Shown one piece after another: positions 15,376-23,437 of a stretch of 26,965 bases of DNA. The notes beneath the pieces were generated by a model. That model was not told the origin of the DNA. It made no database searches and saw nothing but the letters and a program-made list of their open reading frames with translations. Position numbers and translations under genes: made by a program. This DNA is from Ruminococcaceae bacterium UBA1425 (lineage in GTDB: Bacteria > Bacillota > Clostridia > Oscillospirales > Acutalibacteraceae), in the NCBI GenBank assembly GCA_002329365.1, contig DCUB01000015.1, positions 45,931 to 72,895 of the forward strand, written 5' to 3'. Every line of letters begins with the position of its first letter. Within the stretch, counting starts at the first letter, position 1.

Positions 15376-16374
15376 ATGGACACTGTCAGAAAAAAAAGCT
15401 GCGCCGCCGAGCATATGCTCCTGTCGCCTGCCGCCGCCTTTGCCGACGAAAGCAGGGGACGGCTGCGCTATGAGGAGGAATGCCCCTTACGCACAGTGTT
15501 CCAGCGTGACAGAGACAGAATAATCCACTCAAGCTCCTTCCGCAGGCTGAAGCATAAAACGCAGGTTTTTCTGTCGCCCGAGGGCGACCATTACCGCACA
15601 CGCCTTACGCACACGCTTGAAGTTGCCCAGATTGCGCGCACTGTTTCCGTGGGGCTCCGGCTGAATCAGGATTTAACCGAGGCAATAGCGCTCGGTCACG
15701 ACCTCGGTCATACTCCCTTCGGCCACGCCGGTGAGCGCGCGCTCGATTCCGTCTGCCCCGGGGGCTTCAAGCACTACACGCAAAGCCTTCGCGTCGTCGA
15801 TTATCTTGAAAAGGAGGGCGCGGGGCTGAATCTTACCTTCGAGGTCCGCAACGGCATCGAGCGGCACACCTGCGGCGACGAGGCTGAAACGCTGGAGGGC
15901 AGGGTTGTAAGGCTTGCAGACGTTATTGCCTATATAAATCACGACATAGACGACGCCTGCCGGGCGGGCGTAATGCGTGAGGAGGATATACCTAAAAGCC
16001 TGCGCGACGCTTTGGGATATTCAAAGTCAAAACGTATCAACACGCTTGTTGTGTCCGCCATAGAAAACAGCTCCTCAACGGTTTCACTTTCGCCCGATAT
16101 CAAAGAAGCCTTCGATGAGCTTCACAGCTTCATGTTCGACAGGGTTTATACGAACACCGTCTGCAAGGGCGAGGAAACAAAGGCTGTCGACCTTATTAAG
16201 TGGCTGTATTTTTATTTTGTAAACAATCCGGACAAGCTGCCCGATTTGTATAAGCGGATAAGCCTTGAAAGCGGCGTCGAGCGCGCCGCCTGCGACTATA
16301 TCGCGGGTATGTCCGACAGGTTCGCGGTAAACACTTTCGAGGCTCTTTTTGTCCCCGAATCATGGATGTACTAA
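15376..16374 (+). CDS. dgt: Deoxyguanosinetriphosphate triphosphohydrolase-like HD protein
   Basis: This HD-domain hydrolase family cleaves dNTPs to deoxynucleoside and triphosphate. The 332-residue protein has FRRLKHKTQVF (55-65), the first metal-ligand motif LTHTLEV (His79), the HD pair in LGHDLGHTPFGH (His108, Asp109) and a later Asp in VVRLADVIAYINHD. The length fits the shorter Firmicutes type, which lacks the Escherichia coli Dgt inserts. The ATG at 15376 follows GGAGGGTGGAG; a longer reading back to 15313 would translate the palindromic repeat and is rejected. It is first in the dgt-dnaG-rpoD-folC block, an arrangement common in Clostridia. The substrate nucleotide is not determined by the sequence. 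Confidence 0.92.
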   Translation: MDTVRKKSCAAEHMLLSPAAAFADESRGRLRYEEECPLRTVFQRDRDRIIHSSSFRRLKHKTQVFLSPEGDHYRTRLTHTLEVAQIARTVSVGLRLNQDLTEAIALGHDLGHTPFGHAGERALDSVCPGGFKHYTQSLRVVDYLEKEGAGLNLTFEVRNGIERHTCGDEAETLEGRVVRLADVIAYINHDIDDACRAGVMREEDIPKSLRDALGYSKSKRINTLVVSAIENSSSTVSLSPDIKEAFDELHSFMFDRVYTNTVCKGEETKAVDLIKWLYFYFVNNPDKLPDLYKRISLESGVERAACDYIAGMSDRFAVNTFEALFVPESWMY

Positions 16375-16383
16375 GGTGGTATT

Positions 16384-18144
16384 ATGTCGTTAAACGAGGA
16401 TTTTTTGCTGGAGCTCCGCGAAAGAGCGGATATTGTCAGCGTCGTATCGCCCTATGTAAACCTTAAACGCAGCAGCAAAACTTACGTCGGTCTCTGCCCG
16501 TTTCACAGCGAAAAAACGCCTTCCTTTAATGTTTATCCCGAGAACAATTCCTTTTACTGCTTCGGCTGCGGCGCGGGCGGCTCTGTTATTACATTTGTCT
16601 GCCGCATTGAAAACCTTGATTACATAGACGCCGTAAAAAGCCTTGCCCGGAAGTTCGGACTGAATATGCCCGAGGACGGCTATGACGACACTCTTTCAAG
16701 GCGGCGCGGCAGAATACTTTCCGCAAACCGCGAGGCCGCAAGGTTTTACCATTCCGAGCTGCTCGGCGAAAGGGGCAGGGCGGCGCTCGATTACCTTCTC
16801 AACAGAGGGCTTACAATGCAGACCATCCGCCGTTTCGGTCTGGGCTACGCTCCGAACGGCTGGACGCCGCTTCTTGACCATCTCAGTCAAAGCGGCTACA
16901 CCGAAGCGGAGCTTATTGAGGCAAATCTTGTAAGAAAAAGCGAAAAAAACGGCAAAACAAGCTATTTCGACAATTTCCGCCACCGTGTTATGGTTCCCAT
17001 AATAGACATCAGGGGCGGCGTAATAGCCTTCGGCGGGCGCGTGCTCGACGATTCAAAGCCGAAATACATAAATACGTCCGACACGCTTGTCTACAAAAAG
17101 AGCCGCGAGCTGTTCGCCCTCAACTACGCGAAAAACAGCCTTGAGGACGGCAGGCTTATTCTTGCGGAGGGCTACATGGATGTCATTGCCCTGCATCAGG
17201 CGGGCTTTACGAACTCTGTCGCGGGCCTCGGCACGGCTCTTACAAGCGAGCAGGCGCAGCTTCTGGCAAGATACGCAAAGGAGATAATCCTGTCCTACGA
17301 TTCCGATGAAGCAGGTCAGAAAGCAGTCCGCAGGGCTATTCCGATTTTGTCCGGGGCAGGGCTTAAGGTCAAGGTGTTAAAGCTGTCGGGCGGCAAGGAC
17401 CCCGACGAGATTATAAAAAACCACGGGCGCGAGCGGTTTAAAAGCCTGATAGACGGCGCCGCGAACGATATCGAATACAAGATGCTTGCCGAGCGCGAAA
17501 AATTCGACGTCGGAACAGACGACGGAAAGCTGAGCTTTTTAAAGGCAGCCGTAAACGTTCTGGCGTCGGCGGACGGAGCGATTGAGCGCGAGATTTACGC
17601 GTCAAGGCTCGCGGACGAGTTCTCGGTGAACAAGTCTTCGATTCTGCTTCAGGTCGACGAGGCGCGCAAACGGCTTGATAGGCAGAAAAAGCGCGACAGA
17701 CTGAACAGTCTTAACAAAACGGCGCGTTCAATGGGTATTCCGCCCGATATTCCGTCAGCCGTTTCCGTCAACGCCGCAAAATCGGAAATGACATTGCTTT
17801 CGATTCTTTTAAACAACCCCGACTTTTTTATTAAAATATCCGGCTCGGTTTCCGCGGAGGATTTTTCCGACGAGCTGCACGGCAGGCTTTTTAAAGTGCT
17901 TATGGAAAGGGCAGCCTCCAACAAAAGCATTGAGCTTGATTTGCTTAACGCGTATTTCACGCCTAACGAAATGAGCAGGATTGTAAGGCTCAATAACGAC
18001 GGCGCGCGTCAGGCGGCATCCTTAGGCATTTGCTTTGACTGCATAAAAATTATAAAAGAGGAAAAAATGGGTGTTGAAAAGGTAAATCCTGCGGAGCTTT
18101 CCGACGAGGATTTTAACAATCTGTTTAAGTCGTTTAATAAATAA
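16384..18144 (+). CDS. dnaG: DNA primase
   Basis: DnaG makes RNA primers for replication. The 586-residue protein begins with a CHC2 zinc ribbon (Cys38, His41, Cys59, Cys62 in CPFH...CFGC). The catalytic core follows with the TOPRIM motifs LAEGYMD (Glu262) and SYDSDEAG (Asp306, Asp308). The helicase-binding C-terminal domain covers about 440-586. The start follows AAGGTGG, 9 nt after dgt. Co-transcription with rpoD is the classic macromolecular synthesis arrangement, here without rpsU. No anomalies are seen. Confidence 0.97.
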   Translation: MSLNEDFLLELRERADIVSVVSPYVNLKRSSKTYVGLCPFHSEKTPSFNVYPENNSFYCFGCGAGGSVITFVCRIENLDYIDAVKSLARKFGLNMPEDGYDDTLSRRRGRILSANREAARFYHSELLGERGRAALDYLLNRGLTMQTIRRFGLGYAPNGWTPLLDHLSQSGYTEAELIEANLVRKSEKNGKTSYFDNFRHRVMVPIIDIRGGVIAFGGRVLDDSKPKYINTSDTLVYKKSRELFALNYAKNSLEDGRLILAEGYMDVIALHQAGFTNSVAGLGTALTSEQAQLLARYAKEIILSYDSDEAGQKAVRRAIPILSGAGLKVKVLKLSGGKDPDEIIKNHGRERFKSLIDGAANDIEYKMLAEREKFDVGTDDGKLSFLKAAVNVLASADGAIEREIYASRLADEFSVNKSSILLQVDEARKRLDRQKKRDRLNSLNKTARSMGIPPDIPSAVSVNAAKSEMTLLSILLNNPDFFIKISGSVSAEDFSDELHGRLFKVLMERAASNKSIELDLLNAYFTPNEMSRIVRLNNDGARQAASLGICFDCIKIIKEEKMGVEKVNPAELSDEDFNNLFKSFNK

Positions 18145-18170
18145 ATATACATAACTTGTGAGGAGAAGGT

Positions 18171-19268
18171 ATGGAAGGTATAGACAAACTCTCGTCAATA
18201 AAAGCCCTTCTTGAAAAGGGCAAGACAACAGGCAAGCTGACGGCTCAGGAAATCGACGCGGCCATAGTCGAAATGGATTTCGACATCGAGGAGCTTGACA
18301 AGCTGTACGACACCATCGAGTCGCAGAACATCGAGATAATCGACGACCTTGTCGATATGGACATCGAAAACCTTAACTTCGATATCGACGTGTCAAAATC
18401 GGTTGATGTCAGCGTGCCGACAGAGGAAAAAAGCGCAACAATGGACGACCCTGTCAAGGTCTATTTAAAGGAGATAGGCAAGGTTCCGCTGCTTACCCCC
18501 GAGAAGGAAATAGAGCTTGCAATGCGCATTTCCGAAGACGACCCGCAGGCAAAGCGCAGGCTTGCCGAAGCGAATCTCCGGCTTGTCGTCAGCATTGCGA
18601 AGCGGTATGTCGGCAGAGGAATGCAGTTTCTCGACCTTATCCAGGAGGGCAACCTCGGTCTTATAAAGGCTGTCGACAAGTTCGACCACACAAAGGGCTT
18701 TAAGTTCTCAACCTATGCGACGTGGTGGATAAGGCAGGCTATAACAAGGGCAATAGCCGACCAGGCGCGCACTATCAGAATACCCGTCCACATGGTAGAA
18801 ACCATAAACAAAGTCAAAAAAACAAACAGCCAGCTTCTTCACAAAAACGGGCGCGATCCTACGGCGGAGGAAATAGCAAGCGAGCTTGACATGCCCGTCG
18901 ACAAGGTGCGCGAAATCATAAGAGTGGCGCAGGAGCCTGTTTCGCTTGAAACGCCGATAGGTGAGGAGGAGGACAGCCACCTCGTCGACTTCATCCCCGA
19001 CGACGACGCTCCCGCTCCCGCCGACGCGGCGTCAATGCTGCTTTTAAAGGAGCAGCTTGCCGACGTGCTTAAAACTCTTACGCCGAGGGAGGAAAAGGTG
19101 CTTGCGCTCAGATTCGGGCTTGAGGACGGGCACCCGCACACGCTCGAGGAGGTCGGAAGGGAATTTAACGTAACAAGAGAGCGCATCCGCCAGATTGAGG
19201 CGAAGGCGCTGCGCAAGCTGCGTCATCCGAGCAGAAGCAAAAAGCTCAAGGATTTCCTTGATTCATAA
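18171..19268 (+). CDS. rpoD: Primary (housekeeping) sigma factor SigA/RpoD
   Basis: A 365-residue sigma-70. Residues 1-90 form an acidic region-1.1-like segment. Region 1.2 begins at DDPVKVYLKEIG (92-103). Region 2 contains LRLVVSIAKRYVGRGMQFLD and the RPB-core motif FKFSTYATWWIRQAI (178-192) for -10 recognition. Region 3 begins near RIPVHMVETINK. Region 4.2 has the helix-turn-helix HTLEEVGREFNVTRERIRQI. The length fits Firmicutes SigA without the proteobacterial non-conserved region. GAGGAGAAGG gives a strong start 26 nt after dnaG. The consensus promoters throughout the window match this factor's specificity. Confidence 0.97.
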   Translation: MEGIDKLSSIKALLEKGKTTGKLTAQEIDAAIVEMDFDIEELDKLYDTIESQNIEIIDDLVDMDIENLNFDIDVSKSVDVSVPTEEKSATMDDPVKVYLKEIGKVPLLTPEKEIELAMRISEDDPQAKRRLAEANLRLVVSIAKRYVGRGMQFLDLIQEGNLGLIKAVDKFDHTKGFKFSTYATWWIRQAITRAIADQARTIRIPVHMVETINKVKKTNSQLLHKNGRDPTAEEIASELDMPVDKVREIIRVAQEPVSLETPIGEEEDSHLVDFIPDDDAPAPADAASMLLLKEQLADVLKTLTPREEKVLALRFGLEDGHPHTLEEVGREFNVTRERIRQIEAKALRKLRHPSRSKKLKDFLDS

Positions 19269-19269
19269 T

Positions 19270-20574
19270 ATGGATTACGAGCAATCAATAAAATATATTC
19301 ATTCGCTGAATAAATTCGGCATAAAGCCCGGGCTCGAGCGCATAACGTCGCTCTGCCGGGCTTTCGGCAATCCTCAGAACTCCTTGAAGTTTATCCATGT
19401 CGCCGGAACAAACGGCAAGGGCTCAACTTCTACAATGCTGTCGGGGATATTCAGGGCGGCAGGCTGCAAAACAGGGCTGTTTATTTCGCCTTATGTGGTC
19501 GATTTCCGCGAGCGCATACAGACAGACGGCAAAATGATACCGAAAAAGCGGCTTGCCGAAATAATTACGCGGATAAAGCCGGCAGCCGACGAATTAGCGG
19601 CGGAAAACATGCAGCCGACGGAGTTTGAGGTTATTACCGCTGCCGCGTTCGTCTATTTTGCGGAGGAGAGTTGTGAAGTCGTCGTACTTGAAGCAGGTCT
19701 CGGCGGACGGCTCGACTCCACAAACGTCATAGACACGCCGCTGTCAAGCGTCATAACGTCAGTTTCGCTCGACCATACGGGTGTGCTCGGCTCTACAATA
19801 GCGGAGATAGCAGCCGAAAAATGCGGCATAATAAAAGAAAACGGAATAACCGTAAGCTATCCTTTACAAATACCCGAGGCCGAAAGGGTAATACGCGAAA
19901 CGGCTAAAAGCCGCCGCAACCTATATGTTGTGCCGGAGCTTAAAAGTTTGCGGATAATCGACGAAAGCCTTGAGGGAACGCGGGCTTTATACGGCGAGAC
20001 GGAGCTGTTCGTGCCGTTTATCGGGCGTCACATGGTCTATAACGCTGTTACTGCCGCCACGGCTGCGTTTGCATCGGGCTCTGACTCGGAAAACGGTTTC
20101 GACATACGCGAAAAGCATATAATAAGGGGCATAGCGTCCGCCGCTATGCCCGCGCGCATGGAGGTGCTCTCAACGGCGCCGCCGGTAATTATAGACGGCG
20201 GCCACAACGAGGGCTGCGCCGCTGCTTTGAGGGATACCGTAATGAGGTTTCTTCGCGGCAAAAGGATTACGGCTATCTGCGGCATGATGGCGGACAAGGA
20301 TTACCGTACATACCTTGAATTAACCGTTCCGCTTTTTGAAAGGTTCATAGCCGTTACGCCTGAAAACCCGCGCTCGCTTGAAGCGTCAAAGCTTGCAGCC
20401 GTTGCCTCGGGGCTGTGTCCTTTGTGCATGTCTGCTGAAAGCGTTGAGTCAGCCGTGCAGACGGCGTTTGACGGCAATGCAGATGCCGTAATAGCCTGCG
20501 GTTCGTTTTATATGATGGAGGAACTGCGCCCGCTTCTTTGCGAAAAATTGAAAAATTTTAACCGCTCCCCATAA
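19270..20574 (+). CDS. folC: Folylpolyglutamate synthase / dihydrofolate synthase
   Basis: This Mur-ligase-like ATP-dependent enzyme adds glutamates to folate and may also make dihydrofolate. The 434-residue protein has the P-loop VAGTNGKGST (44-53), the ADGLGGRLDSTN-type motif as LEAGLGGRLDSTNVID, and the second-domain segment PARMEVL...IIDGGHNEG. The ATG at 19270 comes one base after the rpoD stop, so translation is probably coupled to rpoD. The nearest purine-rich site (AAGGA) is too far to act alone. A longer reading inside rpoD would be Arg-rich and is rejected. It is the last gene of the block, before a terminator. Confidence 0.93.
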   Translation: MDYEQSIKYIHSLNKFGIKPGLERITSLCRAFGNPQNSLKFIHVAGTNGKGSTSTMLSGIFRAAGCKTGLFISPYVVDFRERIQTDGKMIPKKRLAEIITRIKPAADELAAENMQPTEFEVITAAAFVYFAEESCEVVVLEAGLGGRLDSTNVIDTPLSSVITSVSLDHTGVLGSTIAEIAAEKCGIIKENGITVSYPLQIPEAERVIRETAKSRRNLYVVPELKSLRIIDESLEGTRALYGETELFVPFIGRHMVYNAVTAATAAFASGSDSENGFDIREKHIIRGIASAAMPARMEVLSTAPPVIIDGGHNEGCAAALRDTVMRFLRGKRITAICGMMADKDYRTYLELTVPLFERFIAVTPENPRSLEASKLAAVASGLCPLCMSAESVESAVQTAFDGNADAVIACGSFYMMEELRPLLCEKLKNFNRSP

Positions 20575-20600
20575 TGCGACAACTTTTACACTGCTTGTCC

Positions 20601-20634
20601 CTTATCCTTTTGGATAAGAGCTTTTTTATTTTTT
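20601..20634 (+). terminator. Terminator between folC and spoIIAA
   Basis: CTTATCC (20601-20607) and GGATAAG (20612-20618) pair around TTTT, followed by AGCTTTTTTATTTTTT. The stem is short and AT-rich, so termination may be partial. The spoIIAA ribosome site GGAGGTG begins right at the end of the T-tract. Confidence 0.65.
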
Positions 20635-20647
20635 GGAGGTGAAACAT

Positions 20648-20956
20648 ATGCCTGTAAAGATTATAAGGCAGGGAAAGAGAACAACCGCCGAGCTGTCGGG
20701 CGATATCGACCATCACAGCGCGGGAACGCTTCGCGAAGCCATTGACGCGGATATAGCGCGCAACACGCCCGAAACGCTTTGCCTTGATTTCAGCTCGGTC
20801 AGCTTCATGGACAGCTCCGGCGTCGGGCTTGTAATGGGGCGATATAAAAACGTAAGCGCTTACGGCGGTAAAATCGAGCTGCAGGGCATGCCCGGCAGCA
20901 TCGAAAAGGTCATGCGGCTGTCGGGCATTGAAAAAATCGCGAAAATCGTCAGATAG
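20648..20956 (+). CDS. spoIIAA: Anti-sigma F factor antagonist SpoIIAA
   Basis: A 102-residue STAS-domain protein. Unphosphorylated SpoIIAA frees SigF from SpoIIAB in the forespore. The key segment is SFMDSSGVGLVMGRY; Ser56 (first Ser after Asp55) aligns with the Bacillus subtilis serine phosphorylated by SpoIIAB, and SGDIDHH at the N-terminus is also conserved. The ATG at 20648 follows GGAGGTG by 6 nt; a TTG 15 nt earlier would destroy the ribosome site. It is first in the spoIIAA-spoIIAB-sigF operon. I found no convincing SigH-type promoter, so a folC read-through or a divergent promoter is possible. Confidence 0.93.
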   Translation: MPVKIIRQGKRTTAELSGDIDHHSAGTLREAIDADIARNTPETLCLDFSSVSFMDSSGVGLVMGRYKNVSAYGGKIELQGMPGSIEKVMRLSGIEKIAKIVR

Positions 20957-20968
20957 GAGATGTGAAAA

Positions 20969-21406
20969 ATGAAGAAGATAAACGAGATGAAAATGCAGAT
21001 TGAATGCCGCTCCGTAAACGAGAGCTTCGCGCGCGCCGCGGTTGCCGCGTTCGCGGCGCAGCTTGACCCCACCTTGGAGGAACTGTCCGACATAAAAACA
21101 GCCGTCAGCGAGGCTGTTACAAACTGTATTGTTCATGCTTACAGGGAAAAGACAGGCAAAATCTACATACAGACCGAGCTTTTTGACGACGGCACCGTAA
21201 AAGTAAAAATCCGCGACCGCGGCTGCGGAATCGCCGACATCAAAAAAGCCATGGAGCCGCTTTATACCTCGCTCGGAGGCGAGCGAGCGGGACTCGGCTT
21301 CGCGGTAATGGAAAGCTTCACCGATAAATTGCGTGTACGCTCCGAAGTGGGTAAGGGGACAACCGTAACGCTTATTAAAACCGTTTCGGGAAGAAACGGT
21401 GGTTGA
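20969..21406 (+). CDS. spoIIAB: Anti-sigma F factor / serine kinase SpoIIAB
   Basis: A 145-residue GHKL kinase that holds SigF inactive and phosphorylates SpoIIAA. The Bergerat ATP-binding motifs are present: the N box SEAVTNCIVHAY (about 47-58), the G1 box RDRGCGIAD and the G2-like GGERAGLGFAVM. The length matches the family. It starts 12 nt after spoIIAA behind GGAGATG and overlaps the next gene by 8 nt, which ties kinase and sigma factor levels together. Confidence 0.95.
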   Translation: MKKINEMKMQIECRSVNESFARAAVAAFAAQLDPTLEELSDIKTAVSEAVTNCIVHAYREKTGKIYIQTELFDDGTVKVKIRDRGCGIADIKKAMEPLYTSLGGERAGLGFAVMESFTDKLRVRSEVGKGTTVTLIKTVSGRNGG

Positions 21407-22067
21407 CAGCAGAACAAAAAGAGAAAGACTGATTGAGGACAATTTAGGATTAGTTCACTCCTGCGCGAGAAAGTTCATCGACAAGGGCGCTGAATACGAC
21501 GACCTTTTTCAGGCGGGCTGCGTCGGGCTTATAAAGGCCGCGGACGGCTTTGATGAGGAAAAGGGCTTCGCGTTCTCGACATATGCCGTTCCTGCTATAC
21601 TGGGCGAGATAAAGCGCCTTTTCAGAGACGGCGGAACGGTTAAGGTCGGGCGGAGCCTTAAGGAAAAGGCGCGGCGCGCCGCGAAGGCAAAGCAGACGCT
21701 TGAAGAGGAGCTGGGGCGCGAGCCGACTATTGGCGAACTGGCGGAAATACTAAAAACCGACGCGGCGGAAACGGCGTTTATACTTAACGCGTCACTGCCG
21801 GTTGTTTCGCTGACATTGGACGAGGATAACGGCGGCAGCCAGCTTGACATCCCCGTGCCTTCGCCGGAGGACAAGCTTTCGGACATGCTCGCGCTCAGAA
21901 AAGTAATTTCGGAGCTTGAGGAAAGGGACAGGATGCTCATTGAGCTTCGCTACTTCCGCGGCATGACTCAAAGTGCCGCGGCGGCGGAGCTTGATATGAC
22001 GCAGGTACAGGTTTCAAGAAGGGAAAAAACAATACTTGCGGGCATAAGAGCAAAGCTTACGACGTGA
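21399..22067 (+). CDS. sigF: Forespore sigma factor SigF (SpoIIAC)
   Basis: A 222-residue sporulation sigma factor with region 2 (NLGLVHSCARKFIDKGAEYD, then DLFQAG and FAFSTYAVPAILGEIKRLFRD), region 3 (ELGREPTIGELAEIL) and region 4 (LRYFRGMTQSAAAAELDMTQVQVSRREK). SigG has a similar sequence; position directly after spoIIAA/spoIIAB decides the call. Translation starts at a GTG inside the end of spoIIAB (8-nt overlap). SigF switches on early forespore genes once SpoIIAB releases it, so the organism is very probably able to form spores. Confidence 0.93.
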   Translation: MVDSRTKRERLIEDNLGLVHSCARKFIDKGAEYDDLFQAGCVGLIKAADGFDEEKGFAFSTYAVPAILGEIKRLFRDGGTVKVGRSLKEKARRAAKAKQTLEEELGREPTIGELAEILKTDAAETAFILNASLPVVSLTLDEDNGGSQLDIPVPSPEDKLSDMLALRKVISELEERDRMLIELRYFRGMTQSAAAAELDMTQVQVSRREKTILAGIRAKLTT

Positions 22068-22080
22068 CAGTAATAAAAGA

Positions 22081-22119
22081 TGAAAAAAACGGACTGTATC
22101 GTGACAGATACAGTCCGTT
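22081..22119 (-). terminator. Terminator of the zinc-ribbon / SigH-like unit
   Basis: A perfect 13-bp stem AACGGACTGTATC / GATACAGTCCGTT (22088-22119) with a 6-nt loop. The T-tract (TTTTTTT) lies on the minus-strand exit, so it serves the minus-strand genes. It may also slow transcription arriving from sigF on the plus strand. Confidence 0.87.
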
Positions 22120-22171
22120 CGCGCTGCATAATAATCTTTTTGTCTTTTATTTATCTAAAATACAAGCGGAT

Positions 22172-22447
22172 TTATGCCTCTTCCCTCATCTTTGCAAAGC
22201 ATTCGCTGCAATAAACCGGGCGATCCTCACGCGGCTTGAAAGGCACTTTTGCGGTTGCGCCGCAGCTGGCACAGGTTGCTTCGTGCATCTCGCGCTCGCG
22301 GTTTCCGTTCTTTCTGGCATCACGGCAGATCTTGCAACGCTGCGGCTCGTTTACAAAGCCTTTTTCAGCGTAAAATTCCTGCTCGCCGGCAGTGAAAGTG
22401 AATTCCTGGCCGCATTCTTTGCAGATGAGAGTTTTGTCTTCGTACAT
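22172..22447 (-). CDS. Double zinc-ribbon protein
   Basis: A 91-residue protein with eight cysteines in four CxxC knuckles: Cys9/12 with Cys38/41, and Cys59/62 with Cys80/83. This gives two zinc ribbons joined by a basic linker (RDARKNGNRER). The opening MYEDKTLICKECG with EFTFTAGEQEFYAEKGF is a widespread clostridial family of unknown function; nucleic-acid binding is plausible. The ATG at 22447 follows GAGGT at normal distance. It lies downstream of the SigH-like gene and a tRNA-like segment on the same strand, without a visible promoter of its own, so it is probably co-transcribed. Confidence 0.88.
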   Translation of the reverse strand: MYEDKTLICKECGQEFTFTAGEQEFYAEKGFVNEPQRCKICRDARKNGNREREMHEATCASCGATAKVPFKPREDRPVYCSECFAKMREEA

Positions 22448-22475
22448 GGTTTTTACCTCGCTTGAATATAGTATT

Positions 22476-22548
22476 TTTGCCCCTGGACGGATTTGCACCG
22501 CCACCTTTGAAATGTCACCAACGCTCTACTTTAAGCTACGCGGGCAAA
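22476..22548 (-). pseudogene. Degenerate tRNA-like segment
   Basis: On the minus strand the order of parts is that of a tRNA: TA followed by a D arm (GCTT...GAGC) and, 73 nt overall, a T arm (GGCGG/CCGTC stem with 7-nt loop TGCAAAT). TTTGCCC and GGGCAAA close the whole as a perfect 7-bp stem. The D loop is only 6 nt without GG, no 5-bp anticodon stem can be drawn, and the T loop has G where U/pseudouridine is expected. A working tRNA is unlikely. It is either a decayed tRNA or a structured element in the leader of the zinc-ribbon gene. Confidence 0.5.
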
Positions 22549-22552
22549 TAGT

Positions 22553-23125
22553 TTACCGAAATGACCTTAATTTTCTGCGGATACGCTGCATCGCATTGTC
22601 GACGGACTTGAAGGATGAGGAAAAATGCGACGCTATCGATGAATAGCTTTCTCCCGAAAGATAAAGCCGAAGAACTCCGCTCTCAAATTCCGAAAGGCTT
22701 GCGGAAAGCTCTTTCATAAGCCTGTCCGCCTCTGCCTGACCTATGACGATATTCTGCGGGTCGTCCGCACCGCCGCCGGATATCAGCTCCGCGTCGTCCG
22801 CGTCTGAAAAGCTCAGCGACGCGTTTTCTTTACCGCGGATACTTTTGCGCACCGCGGAAATAATCCTGTTGCTGATGCAGACGGTGGCGTATGTACGGAA
22901 GGATGCGCCGTTTAACGGACTGAAGCTGCCGATTGCTTTTAACAGCCCTATCATGCCCTCCTGTGCAAGGTCCTCCGTTTCGGCCGCGGCCTTGTACCTT
23001 GAGGCGATGGAGTTTACAACGGGCGCCATCCGAACCGCGAGAGCCGCCGCCGCCGCGTTGCTGCCGCCGCGGGCAAGCTCCGCCAATGCTTCGTCGCTCC
23101 GTGAGCTGAGTTGCAGGTCTGACAT
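22553..23125 (-). CDS. SigH-like sigma-70 family factor
   Basis: A 190-residue sigma factor with region 2 (ETEDLAQEGMIGLLKAIGSF, 49-68; ASFRTYATVCISNRIISAVR) and a C-terminal region 4 (GESYSSIASHFSSSFKSVDNAMQRIR, 158-183). The EDLxQEGMIGLxKAI block is typical of SigH, the early stationary-phase factor that in Bacillus drives spoIIA and spo0A. The sequence is divergent and Ser/Ala-rich, so SigH is likely but not certain. The ATG at 23125 follows GGGGTGAAC; an ATG nine codons earlier lacks a ribosome site. It converges on the spoIIA operon, which a SigH factor would be expected to activate. Confidence 0.78.
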   Translation of the reverse strand: MSDLQLSSRSDEALAELARGGSNAAAAALAVRMAPVVNSIASRYKAAAETEDLAQEGMIGLLKAIGSFSPLNGASFRTYATVCISNRIISAVRKSIRGKENASLSFSDADDAELISGGGADDPQNIVIGQAEADRLMKELSASLSEFESGVLRLYLSGESYSSIASHFSSSFKSVDNAMQRIRRKLRSFR

Positions 23126-23170
23126 CCGTTCACCCCGTAGAATTAAAAGCATCCTGCCGACACTTGCACT

Positions 23171-23199
23171 ATATTAATACATAAAATCGGATTTGTCAA
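23171..23199 (-). promoter_or_regulatory. SigA-type promoter of the SigH-like gene
   Basis: On the minus strand a perfect TTGACA (23199-23194), a 17-bp spacer and TAATAT (23176-23171), about 46 bp before the start codon. Confidence 0.8.
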
Positions 23200-23415
23200 T
23201 AAGTTTTTGCAAAAATATTTTCCAAATAATAAATACTTGCGGAAAAATACGTTTTTTGTCACAACAACACACAATATGTAGGTATGCTTAATAAAAGTAA
23301 TTTGCAGCACTTTCAAATTCGGCGCACCGGCGATTCACCGATTGTTCCTCTGAAATACGAAATAATAAATTTCGGGGTGCCGTCCTCTGCAAAATGCTGA
23401 TAACATTGTTTAAAT
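23200..23415. other. Intergenic region with no recognised gene
   Basis: The central part of the 376-bp gap between the divergent SigH-like and Crp/Fnr genes. It is AT-rich at the left and holds no reading frame, RNA or strong hairpin that I recognise. GGCGCACC near 23330 and GGGGTGCC near 23374 are only loosely complementary. Confidence 0.45.
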
Positions 23416-23431
23416 ATGCAGCGAGCTGCAT
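23416..23431. promoter_or_regulatory. Possible operator ATGCAGC-GA-GCTGCAT
   Basis: A perfect 7-2-7 inverted repeat ends 6 bp before the -35 box of the Crp/Fnr gene. This is a normal position for a dimeric regulator, possibly autoregulation. It differs from the TTGAT-N4-ATCAA and TGTGA-N6-TCACA sites of classical Fnr and Crp. Confidence 0.5.
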
Positions 23432-23437
23432 TAATAC

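Noticed and set aside
20575..20647. SigH-dependent promoter before spoIIAA
   Set aside because: No convincing AGGA-type -35 with GAAT-type -10 was found by eye in the short gap; the T-rich stretch is better explained as a terminator.
20558..21442. Long open frame on the minus strand opposite spoIIAA/spoIIAB (294 codons)
   Set aside because: It is the antisense of two well-recognised genes, has no family resemblance and no ribosome site. High-GC third positions make such shadows common here.
22476..22548. Functional tRNA gene
   Set aside because: No 5-bp anticodon stem can be formed, the D loop lacks GG and is too short, and the conventional acceptor pairing (GCCCGCG with CAGGGGC) has two mismatches. 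It is reported as degenerate or tRNA-like.
22448..22552. T-box or other known riboswitch leading the zinc-ribbon gene
   Set aside because: No T-box antiterminator core (AGGGTGG) and no terminator/antiterminator pair lies between the structure and the start codon.
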